From positions 509 through 64,508 of the forward strand of contig NZ_QMIE01000011.1 in NCBI RefSeq assembly GCF_007625075.1: DNA of 64,000 nt. Direction: 5' to 3'. Shown in pieces: positions 9,201 through 17,547 of the stretch. Origin of the DNA: Oceanidesulfovibrio indonesiensis. GTDB taxonomy: Bacteria > Desulfobacterota > Desulfovibrionia > Desulfovibrionales > Desulfovibrionaceae. A program made the translations under genes and the position numbers. Every line of letters starts with the position of its first letter. The stretch's first letter is position 1. Below the pieces are notes generated by a model. That model saw only the letters and a list, made by a program, of their open reading frames with translations. It had not been told where the DNA came from and made no database searches.

Positions 9201-10622
9201 ATGCATGCAACAACGCACTCAGCCACTCGGGAAAAAAGCCTTTCTAAGAAGGCTGCGCCTCTGGTCCTTTCCCGGACGCGCAGCCTCTGCCCGCAATGTC
9301 TCCGCTCCGTGGAGGCCGGTCGCATCCGCGATGGTGACGACGTCTATCTGGTCAAGGAGTGCCCCGAGCACGGCGAGTTTCGAACCATAATCTGGCGCGG
9401 AAATCCGGCCATGGAAACGTGGGCGCGCCCCAAGACGCCCTCCACACCAAGCGAGCCCTTCACTGTGCGCGAACGCGGCTGCCCTTTCGACTGCGGCCTC
9501 TGCCCAGAGCACGCGCAACATACATGCAGCGCACTTGTGGAGGTTACCAGCCGCTGCAATCTCGGCTGTCCGGTCTGCTTCGCCAGCGCTGAGGGACAAT
9601 CCAACGATCCCGACCACGCAACCATCGGCGTTTGGCTCGATGGCGTGATGCGCGCCTCCGGCGACTGCGTCATCCAGCTCTCGGGCGGCGAACCCACCGT
9701 ACGTGATGATCTTCCAGAGATCGTGGTCCTGGCCAGGAACAGAGGGTTCTCTTTCATCCAGCTCAACACCAATGGTCTGCGCCTGGCTCAGGACGACGCG
9801 TTCTTCGCCGCCCTGGCCGAGGCCGGGGTGAATGCGCTTTATCTCCAGTTCGACGGCGTGAGCGATGCCGTGTACGAGGCCATCCGCGGCCGTCCGCTCC
9901 TGGATATCAAGAAGCGCGTTGTGGAGCGCGCTGCCCGGTACGGCGTCGGCGTGGTGCTTGTGTCCACGGTTGTGCCGGGAGTAAACGACGGCGATCTGGG
10001 CGCCTTGTTGCGCTATGGCGCTCAGGCCGGCCCGATAGTTCGCGGGGTGCACTTCCAGCCCGTCAGCTATTTCGGCCGCTATCCGCACCCGCCCGCAGAC
10101 GCCGATCGCATCACCCTGCCGGAAATCATGCGAAGCCTGGAGGCGCAAACGAACGGATTGGTCAGCGCCGGTGACTTCACACCGCCCGGCTGCGAGCACG
10201 CCCTCTGCTCTTTCCACGCCACGTACCTGCGCCAGGATGACGGCCGCCTGCGTTTGCGCGGAGACTCAGGCGAATGCTGTTTACCCAAGAACAAAGCGAT
10301 CCCCACGGCGGAACAAGGCGCCATCGCCGCCAAGACTTTCACAACGCGGCAGTGGTCCGCGCCTTCCTGCGGTTGCGGCTCCGGAGAGAATGCCGGTGCT
10401 CCATTGGGCGAAATGGACGCCTTCCTGGAACACGTCCGCCGCAACTCGTTCACCGTCTCTGCCATGGCCTTCCAGGACGCCTGGACCATCGACCTCGAAC
10501 GCGTGCAGGGCTGCTGCATCCATTGCGTTGCCCCGGACGGGCGGCTCGTGCCCTTTTGCGCGTACAACCTCACCACGGCTGCAGGACGCTCCCTGCACCG
10601 CGACGCCGGAGCCAGACCATGA
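9201..10622 (+). CDS. trsS: Radical SAM protein TrsS (cysteine form)
   Basis: The 473-residue protein carries the radical SAM motif CNLGCPVC near residues 119-126, the GGE motif in LSGGEPTVR and downstream TIM-barrel segments such as FIQLNTNGL and LYLQFDG. An N-terminal CPQC and a CPFDCGLC precede the barrel. The C-terminus has CGCGSGE and GCCIHC, which could hold auxiliary clusters. I recognise it as the TrsS family, some members of which are selenoproteins. Here all candidate positions are cysteine and no in-frame stop interrupts the gene. ATG 9201 follows a CCGGAG ribosome-binding site. Its stop overlaps the ligase start (ATGA). It is probably the chemical core of the accessory cluster, with unknown substrate. 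Confidence 0.85.
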   Translation: MHATTHSATREKSLSKKAAPLVLSRTRSLCPQCLRSVEAGRIRDGDDVYLVKECPEHGEFRTIIWRGNPAMETWARPKTPSTPSEPFTVRERGCPFDCGLCPEHAQHTCSALVEVTSRCNLGCPVCFASAEGQSNDPDHATIGVWLDGVMRASGDCVIQLSGGEPTVRDDLPEIVVLARNRGFSFIQLNTNGLRLAQDDAFFAALAEAGVNALYLQFDGVSDAVYEAIRGRPLLDIKKRVVERAARYGVGVVLVSTVVPGVNDGDLGALLRYGAQAGPIVRGVHFQPVSYFGRYPHPPADADRITLPEIMRSLEAQTNGLVSAGDFTPPGCEHALCSFHATYLRQDDGRLRLRGDSGECCLPKNKAIPTAEQGAIAAKTFTTRQWSAPSCGCGSGENAGAPLGEMDAFLEHVRRNSFTVSAMAFQDAWTIDLERVQGCCIHCVAPDGRLVPFCAYNLTTAAGRSLHRDAGARP

Positions 10623-11977
10623 TACCGCGCACGCCGCTCGATTCGTGGATTGCCTCCCAGACCCACCGAAGCGACAGGCTCGACCCCGACCTGCTGCGCA
10701 ACTATCAGTTGCGAGCCCTGAACGAGACCATCGCCTGGGCCGTAGGCAAGAGTCCCTTTTACCGGGAACGGCTCGATACGTTTTCCGAATCCGGGCTGGG
10801 CTCGCTGGACGATCTGTCAGGCCTCCCGATCATGGACGCCCGAGACCTCGGAACCCAGTCGCTGCGCATACTCTGCATCTCCCAGGGCGATGTGGAGCGG
10901 GTGGTCACCCTGCGCACCTCCGGTTCCACGGCCGAGCCCAAACGAGTCTTCTTCACCGCCGAGGACATCGAACACACCAAGAACTTCTTTGCCGTAGGCA
11001 TGTCGCAGATGGTCGCGCCTGGTGATACGCTTCTCGTGCTCATGCCAGGAGCCGCGCCTCATTCCGTGGGCGACCTGCTCAAAAGCGCACTCACCAGACT
11101 GGACGCGCCGTGCAATGTGTACGGTTTCGTGGACGACCCCGCCGCCGTGGCAGAACGAATCATAGCATGCGGTGCGAGTGTTCTGGTCGGTCTCCCCGGC
11201 CAGATGCTGGCCCTCGCTCGAGATCAGGAGGCGGCGTTGCGTAGCCGGATATCCGCCGTGCTGCTCTCCGGTGAGCATGCCCCCCCGTGGCTCACCCGCG
11301 ACATCGCCACGCGCCTCGGCTGCGAGGTGTTTGTCCACTTCGGGCTCACCGAAACCGGACTCGGCGGCGGCGTGGAGTGTCGCGCCCATCACGGACTGCA
11401 CCTGCGCGAAGCCGATTTGCTTTTCGAAATCGTGGACCCGCAAACAAGAACGCCGGTGCCCGACGGCGAGGCCGGAGAGATCGTAATCACCACACTGCGC
11501 CGGCGCGGAATGCCGCTCATACGGTATGCGACCGGGGACGCGGGCCTGCTCCTGGGCCGGGACTGCCCGTGCGGCAGCCGCGTGCAACGTCTTCTGCCCT
11601 TGGGTGCGCGCATACATGACTACCCTGTTTCCCCGGGCCTGCATCTGTCCATGCATCATGTGGACGAGGCCGTTTTCCGTGCGGAAGGCGTCAGCGCCTG
11701 CCATGCCACGCTGCATGTTTCAGCCTGGCCGGACACACCGGACAGTCTGGCCCTCACCCTTGCCGCCACCAGCCCTTCGTCCAAAAATATTGACACCCTC
11801 GAAACTGATGTTCGTACATCCTTGCTCGATTCGCCGGATATCGGCCCCCTTCTTCAGGACGGTAGTCTCCATGCGACCATTGCCTGGACTTCGGCAGCCA
11901 AATGCCTGGCCCTTTCTGGCCCCAAGCGAATGTTGACCACGCGCACCATTATGGAGCCCCAGCCATGCCCCAACTGA
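10619..11977 (+). CDS. PaaK-like AMP-dependent CoA ligase family protein (DVU_1553 family)
   Basis: The 452-residue protein belongs to the phenylacetate-CoA-ligase branch of adenylate-forming enzymes. The P-loop-like TSGSTAEPKRVFF, the HFGLTETGLGGG motif and the TGDAGLL segment are in order. A CPCGSR zinc-like knuckle sits before the C-terminal lid, as in PaaK homologues. Such enzymes activate a carboxylate with ATP to an acyl-adenylate. Genomic coupling to TrsS (four-base overlap) and to an aldehyde oxidoreductase suggests that the acid could be a product or precursor of the same pathway. The substrate is not known. Confidence 0.82.
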   Translation: MIPRTPLDSWIASQTHRSDRLDPDLLRNYQLRALNETIAWAVGKSPFYRERLDTFSESGLGSLDDLSGLPIMDARDLGTQSLRILCISQGDVERVVTLRTSGSTAEPKRVFFTAEDIEHTKNFFAVGMSQMVAPGDTLLVLMPGAAPHSVGDLLKSALTRLDAPCNVYGFVDDPAAVAERIIACGASVLVGLPGQMLALARDQEAALRSRISAVLLSGEHAPPWLTRDIATRLGCEVFVHFGLTETGLGGGVECRAHHGLHLREADLLFEIVDPQTRTPVPDGEAGEIVITTLRRRGMPLIRYATGDAGLLLGRDCPCGSRVQRLLPLGARIHDYPVSPGLHLSMHHVDEAVFRAEGVSACHATLHVSAWPDTPDSLALTLAATSPSSKNIDTLETDVRTSLLDSPDIGPLLQDGSLHATIAWTSAAKCLALSGPKRMLTTRTIMEPQPCPN

Positions 11978-13047
11978 TGCAACGCATCGCCGATCTTCTC
12001 AAACACGGCGAAACCATAGCCCTGGCAACGATCCTTCAGCAGGACGGCTCCACCCCGCGTACTGCCGGCGCTCGAATGCTCATCATGTCCGACGGAACGT
12101 CGGAAGGCACCATCGGCGGCGGGCTTGCCGAGGCCATGGCCCAGCGCCGGGGGCAGCAAATGCTCGCCTCCGAGGATGGCGTCCATGCGCATATTCTCGA
12201 TGTGGACATGTCCAGCAAGAAGCCCACGGACATGGACATGATTTGCGGCGGATGCCTGGAAATTCTGGTGGAGGTGCTCACGCCCGACCCGGAGACGGCC
12301 GCCGTGTTCGCAGCAGGATCCGAGGCCGTCAGAAGCGGGCGGACCACGTATTTCGCCACGCACCTTCCAGGCGGCGGACGCCGTCCCGATCACTGCGTCG
12401 TACTTCCAGGTTCCGAGTCCGATGCTCCCGACGCATGCGCGGCCCAGGCTCCAGACAGCGCATCCGTATCCATTATTGTGGACGCAGCAAAGGGTGGACC
12501 CTGGGTGGTGACGCAACCTGACGCGGGCGGCGCGCGATGGCTGGTGGAGACTCTCAACCCGCCGGACATGGTTTATCTGTTCGGCGCTGGCCACGTGGCG
12601 CTGGCTACGGCCGCAGTCGCGGCACAGGCCGATTTTCATGTGACGGTCCTGGACGACCGCGACGAGTTCGCCAATCAAGAGCGCTACCCGAACGCGCATC
12701 GCGTCATCGTGCTGGATTCCTTCGCCGACGTCTTCCAGTCGCCGGAGCTGAGGCGGGACCGCATCGGCCCCAGCAGCTATATTGTCATCGTCACGCGGGG
12801 GCACAGCCATGACGGCTCGGTTCTGCGTCAGGCTCTGGACACGGAGGCCGGCTACATCGGCATGATCGGCAGCCGTTCGAAACGCGAAGCTGTGTACCGG
12901 AACATGCGCGAAGCAGGTTACACCGATGCGGACCTGGGGCGTGTGCACAGCCCCATCGGCCTGGAGATCGGCGCACAGACGCCTGGCGAAATCGCCGTGA
13001 GCATCGTGGCCGAACTCGTGCAGCATCGCAGGCTGGGCGGGCGATGA
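11965..13047 (+). CDS. XdhC/CoxI family molybdenum cofactor maturation protein
   Basis: The 360-residue protein has the N-terminal XdhC_CoxI domain (DGSTPRTAGARMLI, TIGGGLAE, and CGGCLEIL near residue 95) and the C-terminal Rossmann XdhC_C domain (VYLFGAGHVALA, ITRGHSHD-like IVTRGHSHDG, and YIGMIGSRSKR). XdhC proteins bind molybdenum cofactor and help insert or sulfurate it in xanthine-oxidase-family enzymes, the family to which Mop belongs. The start at 11965 overlaps the ligase stop by 13 bp and the end overlaps the HD gene by four, so its co-expression with the cluster is secure. Confidence 0.9.
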   Translation: MPQLMQRIADLLKHGETIALATILQQDGSTPRTAGARMLIMSDGTSEGTIGGGLAEAMAQRRGQQMLASEDGVHAHILDVDMSSKKPTDMDMICGGCLEILVEVLTPDPETAAVFAAGSEAVRSGRTTYFATHLPGGGRRPDHCVVLPGSESDAPDACAAQAPDSASVSIIVDAAKGGPWVVTQPDAGGARWLVETLNPPDMVYLFGAGHVALATAAVAAQADFHVTVLDDRDEFANQERYPNAHRVIVLDSFADVFQSPELRRDRIGPSSYIVIVTRGHSHDGSVLRQALDTEAGYIGMIGSRSKREAVYRNMREAGYTDADLGRVHSPIGLEIGAQTPGEIAVSIVAELVQHRRLGGR

Positions 13048-13697
13048 AGCCTCCGCCCTGCAAATCTCTTGGCATCCCTTCGCTGAAACACGCCGCGGAT
13101 CTGCTCGAACGGTCGGGCGCTGACGACGGGCTGTGGGGCCATTCTGTAGCAGTGGCATCAGTCTCTGTTCGCATCGCTGCCGGCCTAGTGGACTCCGGCG
13201 CGATACTGCATATGGACGCCGTCGCAGCCGGCGGATTGCTCCACGACATCGGCAAAGGTTTTCCCGGCCATGCGCAAGCCGGCGCGCGGATTATGGCCGA
13301 GGAAGGGTTCCCGGCCATCGCCGAAATCATAGCCCTGCACTCCGATTTCGTCCCGGCAGAAAATGCTCCCATCTCCGAAGCCGAGGTAGTCTTCCTCGCA
13401 GACAAACTGGTGCGGCGGAGTCGCTGCGTATCTTTGGAATCGCGGTTTGCGGAGGCCGCGACGCGTTTCGCAAAAGATCCCGAAGCGCAGGCCGGCGTTT
13501 CCCGCCGCAGGCTCCAGGCCCTGCGCTGCCGCGACCGCATGGCTGCCGTTCTCCGCACGGCGCCGGAACAGCTTGCGAGCGCACCAAGCGGCCATCCACT
13601 TGAATCACAACTAGCTGAAATACTTCGTGGACTCGGAAAATCGCCTCGTGACTCCGATGCATGCTGGCCGACGCACCCTTCGACAGCGAAACTATAA
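13044..13697 (+). CDS. HD-domain phosphohydrolase-like protein
   Basis: The 217-residue protein contains an HD domain: H in WGHSVAVAS, the doublet in LLHDIGKG and later H residues in IALHSDF. HD domains of this type bind divalent metals and hydrolyse phosphate esters. In D. vulgaris the corresponding position is, as I recall, held by a nucleotidyltransferase-type protein (DVU_1551 family). Here only the HD part is present in the window. It is translationally coupled to the XdhC gene (ATGA). Its substrate is unknown. Confidence 0.75.
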   Translation: MKPPPCKSLGIPSLKHAADLLERSGADDGLWGHSVAVASVSVRIAAGLVDSGAILHMDAVAAGGLLHDIGKGFPGHAQAGARIMAEEGFPAIAEIIALHSDFVPAENAPISEAEVVFLADKLVRRSRCVSLESRFAEAATRFAKDPEAQAGVSRRRLQALRCRDRMAAVLRTAPEQLASAPSGHPLESQLAEILRGLGKSPRDSDACWPTHPSTAKL

Positions 13698-13710
13698 AGG
13701 AGAGTTCATC

Positions 13711-14730
13711 TTGCATGATACCGACAGCGCGACGAACCTTCCAAAAGTTTGTCTCTTGCGGGCTCCTGCGAACACGGTACCGGCTATCACGCAGGCGAGG
13801 CCGCAGTTGTGCGGTGTGGTCGCCGCTCAGCAGCCCGAGCCGTTCCCTCCCCTGAGCAAAAAAAATATGGCCGAAGCGAGACAATGTCTGGAACGGATGG
13901 AGGACCGCACTTTCCATGTCCGCTACGCGGCCGCCATGCGGCTGGTCGGGTTCGGCCCCGGCGTCATCCCGCTCCTGCTGCCTGTCCTCCGGGACGGGCG
14001 CGACCTCGGCCAGCTGGACGCCGCACTCGATGTACTGAAACAACTGGGCGATCCGCGAGCCCTGCCCGAGGTCGCCTCCTTGCTCGATTCGACCTCTGAG
14101 CGCATTCGCCATGCAGCATTGCGCGCCTTGCGCTGGCTGGCCGACGACCCCGTCGTTTTCACGCCGGCGCTGGCTGACCTCTGGTGGCGAATCCGACGCG
14201 AAGCCGTATTCGCGCTGGTCGAACTTCGCCGCGAAAACACCGGCGCCCTGCTTGAACCCTTGCTTCGCGACATCCAGCCCATGGTCCGTGCCGCTGCGGC
14301 GAACGCTCTCGGCATCCTTGGCCAAAGCCGCCATGTTCGAGCACTCGTCGAACTGCTTGACGATCCTGCAGCGAACGTCCGCGAGATTGCGTTGTGGTCG
14401 CTCAAACGAATAGAGGGATGCGCCATACGTGATTGCATTCAGGAGATGCTCTGCAGACCGGTGAACCCGCGCAACGTGGTGCTCGCAGCCAGGGCGTTGT
14501 CCGTCGCCCCGAGCCAGACGGCGGTACGGGCCGTCATCTCTGCGGCGGAGCATGCTGGCAGCCGGCAGAAAGTCGAGGTGGTGAAGTCCATCGCCCCGTA
14601 CGGAAATCCAGAGCACCTGCCATTCCTTGAGTCCCTGCTCCGGAACGAATCGGAAGCCGTTCGAAAAGCCGCCGCGTGGGGGATTGGCGTCCACACGCTG
14701 CGTTGCGCAACCCGTCGAGCGCGCAACTAA
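13711..14730 (+). CDS. HEAT-repeat protein
   Basis: The predicted 339-residue protein is made of repeated helical hairpins of the HEAT/PBS-lyase type, for example VRYAAAMRLVGFG, IRHAALRALRWLA, IRREAVFALVELR, VRAAAANALGILG and VREIALWSLKRIE. These act as protein-binding scaffolds. I place the start at the TTG at 13711, seven bases after a good AAAGGAG at 13697-13703 that overlaps the HD stop codon. An ATG at 13627 would overlap the HD gene heavily and has no ribosome-binding site. It ends the mop accessory run. It may organise the other proteins of the cluster, which is inference. Confidence 0.72.
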   Translation: MHDTDSATNLPKVCLLRAPANTVPAITQARPQLCGVVAAQQPEPFPPLSKKNMAEARQCLERMEDRTFHVRYAAAMRLVGFGPGVIPLLLPVLRDGRDLGQLDAALDVLKQLGDPRALPEVASLLDSTSERIRHAALRALRWLADDPVVFTPALADLWWRIRREAVFALVELRRENTGALLEPLLRDIQPMVRAAAANALGILGQSRHVRALVELLDDPAANVREIALWSLKRIEGCAIRDCIQEMLCRPVNPRNVVLAARALSVAPSQTAVRAVISAAEHAGSRQKVEVVKSIAPYGNPEHLPFLESLLRNESEAVRKAAAWGIGVHTLRCATRRARN

Positions 14731-14744
14731 GGGAGCAGTAAAAC

Positions 14745-15038
14745 TCAGCCGGCGAAATCGAGACACAAACCGGCCACGTGGCCGAGGGGCTTATAGCGGA
14801 GCTCGCAGCGAACATCTTTACCGGAACGGTGCGCGGGCAGCGTAAGGACAGCCGGTTCGTGCGGGAATCCTTCTGCACGCGCCAGGGCGTCTGCAATTTG
14901 CGCATGGAAGCGTTCGAGTTCCGGCTCGCCGGGCAGTTCATCCGTCCCCCACAGCGAACGGCCGAGCTCCTTATTCACGAGCACGCTGTGCAATGGGCTT
15001 GTGGGATATTCTCCCGCACCTGCATCGATGTATGCCAC
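14745..15038 (-). CDS. Small hypothetical protein
   Basis: A 97-residue reading frame starts with GTG at 15038, preceded by a strong GGGAGGAAACA ribosome-binding site. It begins AYIDAGAGEYPTSPLHSVL after the initiator and ends LCLDFAG. The composition is typical of soluble proteins of this genome, with charged helices (ELERFHAQIADALARAEG). I do not recognise a domain. It lies on the opposite strand between the HEAT gene and the FmdE/MoeA gene. The start signal is the main support. Confidence 0.55.
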   Translation of the reverse strand: MAYIDAGAGEYPTSPLHSVLVNKELGRSLWGTDELPGEPELERFHAQIADALARAEGFPHEPAVLTLPAHRSGKDVRCELRYKPLGHVAGLCLDFAG

Positions 15039-15233
15039 TGTTTCCTCCCTCGCTTTTTCCCTCGATCCTTCGTTGCGCCGCCCACCACTAACCCTTTGAT
15101 CCCACGGCTCAATCATTTCATTCCATAGCCTTTGCGACAACTGCCGCACCCGGATGTGTTCGAAATAACATACTTGAAGACTTGGCTTTTCGTTGACGCA
15201 TTGTTGCCCATGTGGCATTTCTTGGACATCCTT

Positions 15234-15251
15234 TATGTCAATCTTGACATA
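15234..15251. promoter_or_regulatory. Perfect palindrome of TTGACATA half-sites upstream of the FmdE/MoeA gene
   Basis: TATGTCAATCTTGACATA is an 8-bp inverted repeat with a two-base spacer, 35 bp ahead of the start codon at 15286. Its half-site matches octamers upstream of the gene at 1194 and differs by one base from the TTAACATA repeats upstream of fdhA. It looks like an operator for a dimeric regulator acting near the promoter. Confidence 0.55.
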
Positions 15252-15285
15252 ATAAATGCATTGTCAACAATACCCGGAGGCGCAC

Positions 15286-16950
15286 ATGTCCGAATCCTCT
15301 GCGGGCCAGGTTGGAACCCAAGCCATCGAAGAATTCATCGGACCATATACCTTTGACGAATTCGTGGACGCCGCACGGTCCTTTCACAACTACCCCGCGC
15401 CGGGGCTGCTGCTCGGCGGCATCATGGTGGACGAGGCAATGCGGCGCATACCTGAGGGCGTGCTCTTCGATGCCGTGAGCGAAACGGCCTGGTGCCTGCC
15501 CGATGCCGTGCAGATGCTCACCCCCTGCACCATCGGCAACGGCTGGCTCAAGATCATCAACCTGGGACGATACGCCGTGACGCTGTACGACAAGCGCACG
15601 GGCGAGGGCGTCCGTGTCGGGCTCGACCTCGACGAGGTCGCCAGACACAAGGACATCGATATCTGGTTGATGAAGCGGTTGCCCAAACCTGAGCAGGACT
15701 CGGACGGTCTGCGTGAGGCTATCCGTCTGCATGGCCGCTCCCTGCTCTCAGTGCACCCGGCCCAGGTACGCGAGAGCATGATGCAGCGCCGCGGCAAAGG
15801 GGCTATCGGCGCATGCGCCATCTGCGGCGAGGCGTATCCGCTCAAACACGGCGGCGTGTGCCGGGGATGTCAGGGCCAGGCGCCCTACATGGCAGAACCC
15901 CCGATTGCGCATACAGAGGCAGAGCTGCGAACCGTCCCGTTGAAAGAAGCCGTGGGCCGGCGCATTGCGCATGATGTCACTCGCATCGAGCCTGGCGTGT
16001 CCAAAGGGGTGTTCCTGCGCAAGGGGCAGAAGATCGATATAGGCGACGTCTGCCGGCTCCAGCAGATCGGCCGCGCGAATGTTTATCTTGAAGACGAGCA
16101 GCCAAGGGGCGACTGGGTCCACGAGGACATCGCGGCCGAAGCCTTCGCCCACGCCATGTCCGGTCCCGGTGTAACTGCTGAAGGAGCGCCGCGCGAAGGC
16201 AAGGTGAACCTCGTTGCTGAAATCGACGGCCTGTTCCTTGCTGACGTGTCCAGGCTCGAGCAGTTCAACTGCCTGCCCCAGGTCATGGCCGGCTGCCGAA
16301 AATCCGGGAGCGTAATCAAAGCCGGCACCCGTGTCGCTGGAACACGCGCCATACCGCTCTATCTTTCCCGGCGGCACTTCCAGGCAGCCCTCGGACTGCT
16401 GGATGACGGCCCGCTGTTTTCCATGCACGCCCTGAACAAGCCCAAGACCGCTGTGCTCATAACAGGCACCGAGGTGTTCGAAGGTCTTATCGAGGATAAA
16501 TTCGCAGAGACCACGGCAAGCAAGCTTGCCGCTTTTGGCATCGACCCCTTCAGCATCCGCATCGAGCCCGACGACACAGACCGCATCGCCGCTGCTGTGG
16601 AGGAGCTGGCGCAGGAAGGGTGCGAACTTCTGCTGACCACCGCCGGCCTCTCCGTGGACCCGGACGACTTGACCCGCAAGGGATTACTGCAGGCCGGGGT
16701 GGCGGACATGCTGTATGGCATGCCGGTGTTGCCCGGCGCGATGACACTCATCGCCCGTCGCGGAACCATGCGCATTCTGGGCACGCCGGCCTGCGCCCTG
16801 TTCCACAAGACAACGAGCCTGGACATCCTGCTCCCAAGATTGCTGGCGGATATGGAAATAACCCGTGCCGACCTGGCTGCGCTGGCCAACGGCGGATTGT
16901 GTCGGGAGTGCCGCGTGTGCGTGTACCCCAAGTGCTCTTTCGGGACGTAG
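15286..16950 (+). CDS. FmdE domain fused to a molybdopterin-binding MoeA-like domain
   Basis: The 554-residue protein starts with an FmdE-like domain (about residues 20-180), named after a gene of the molybdenum formylmethanofuran dehydrogenase operon. That domain ends in a zinc-finger-like CAICG...CRGC near 180-200. A MoeA/MogA-like domain follows (VLITGTEVFEGLIEDKF, TTAGLSVDPDDLTRKG, PGAMTLI). The tail CRECRVCVYPKCSFG repeats the C-x2-C-x2-C-x4-C spacing of the protein at 1194-2219, so the two are paralogous over their C-terminal halves. ATG 15286 follows a GGAGG. Its position before a ModE-like regulator and fdhA suggests a cofactor-handling or sensing role for formate dehydrogenase maturation. 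Confidence 0.82.
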   Translation: MSESSAGQVGTQAIEEFIGPYTFDEFVDAARSFHNYPAPGLLLGGIMVDEAMRRIPEGVLFDAVSETAWCLPDAVQMLTPCTIGNGWLKIINLGRYAVTLYDKRTGEGVRVGLDLDEVARHKDIDIWLMKRLPKPEQDSDGLREAIRLHGRSLLSVHPAQVRESMMQRRGKGAIGACAICGEAYPLKHGGVCRGCQGQAPYMAEPPIAHTEAELRTVPLKEAVGRRIAHDVTRIEPGVSKGVFLRKGQKIDIGDVCRLQQIGRANVYLEDEQPRGDWVHEDIAAEAFAHAMSGPGVTAEGAPREGKVNLVAEIDGLFLADVSRLEQFNCLPQVMAGCRKSGSVIKAGTRVAGTRAIPLYLSRRHFQAALGLLDDGPLFSMHALNKPKTAVLITGTEVFEGLIEDKFAETTASKLAAFGIDPFSIRIEPDDTDRIAAAVEELAQEGCELLLTTAGLSVDPDDLTRKGLLQAGVADMLYGMPVLPGAMTLIARRGTMRILGTPACALFHKTTSLDILLPRLLADMEITRADLAALANGGLCRECRVCVYPKCSFGT

Positions 16951-16959
16951 GAAGGGTCG

Positions 16960-17379
16960 ATGATGCGCCGCAAGCCGCGTCCATCCTATCCACGCAGGGA
17001 TTCGCGCACCGACTCGCATCCCGTCATCCGGTTGCGACTCTGGCTTGAGACAGAGGAAGGCGTAATGCTCGGCCTGGGCCGGCTCCTGCTGCTGGAAGCC
17101 ATTCGCGACGAGGGTTCCCTGAAGAGGGCGGCCGAACGGCTCGGCATGTCCTACCGGGCAGCCTGGGGCAAACTCAAAACAACCGAGGAAGCGCTCGAAC
17201 AACCATTGCTGGAGAAAACTTCCGGCGGTCGGGGGTTTACGCTCACACCATTTGCTGCGGATCTCGTGACCCGGTTTCGTACCCTCTACAACGAAGTGGA
17301 GCAGAAAGCGGCTTCCAGCGCGCCGGATGTCTTGCCATTCAAAGCCCATCGGTACGGGGATGATGCTTCAAGTGGTTAA
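16960..17379 (+). CDS. ModE-N-like winged-helix (LysR-type HTH) regulator
   Basis: The 139-residue protein has the winged helix-turn-helix of the ModE/LysR type: LLEAIRDEGSLKRAAERLGMSYRAAWGKLK, then an EKTSGGRGFTLTPFA wing. It lacks the C-terminal Mop/TOBE domains of full-length ModE, so it cannot bind molybdate in the usual way. The start follows AGGAAGGG and lies nine bases after the FmdE/MoeA stop, so the two are probably one transcript. It sits between TTRACATA sites on both sides and is the best candidate in the window for binding them. Confidence 0.8.
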   Translation: MMRRKPRPSYPRRDSRTDSHPVIRLRLWLETEEGVMLGLGRLLLLEAIRDEGSLKRAAERLGMSYRAAWGKLKTTEEALEQPLLEKTSGGRGFTLTPFAADLVTRFRTLYNEVEQKAASSAPDVLPFKAHRYGDDASSG

Positions 17380-17407
17380 CATAAACAGACATGCTGCATT
17401 TAACATA
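17376..17407. promoter_or_regulatory. Two direct TTAACATA repeats upstream of fdhA
   Basis: TTAACATA occurs at 17376-17383 and 17400-17407, 24 bp apart start to start, in an AT-rich stretch leading to fdhA at 17548. The first copy overlaps the end of the regulator gene. They match the half-sites at 943, 1039 and 15234-15251 within one base. Confidence 0.45.
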
Positions 17408-17547
17408 TTAAAATATTTGTATTTATTATTGCCGCAGGCTGTTCCGAATGGTAGTGTTCAAGCTAAAGGCTGAGGCTACCCTACCATTACCCACTGTGGA
17501 CCGGCGGTCGCCGAATTGTTGGCGGAACGCGGGCCAAGGAGGAAACC

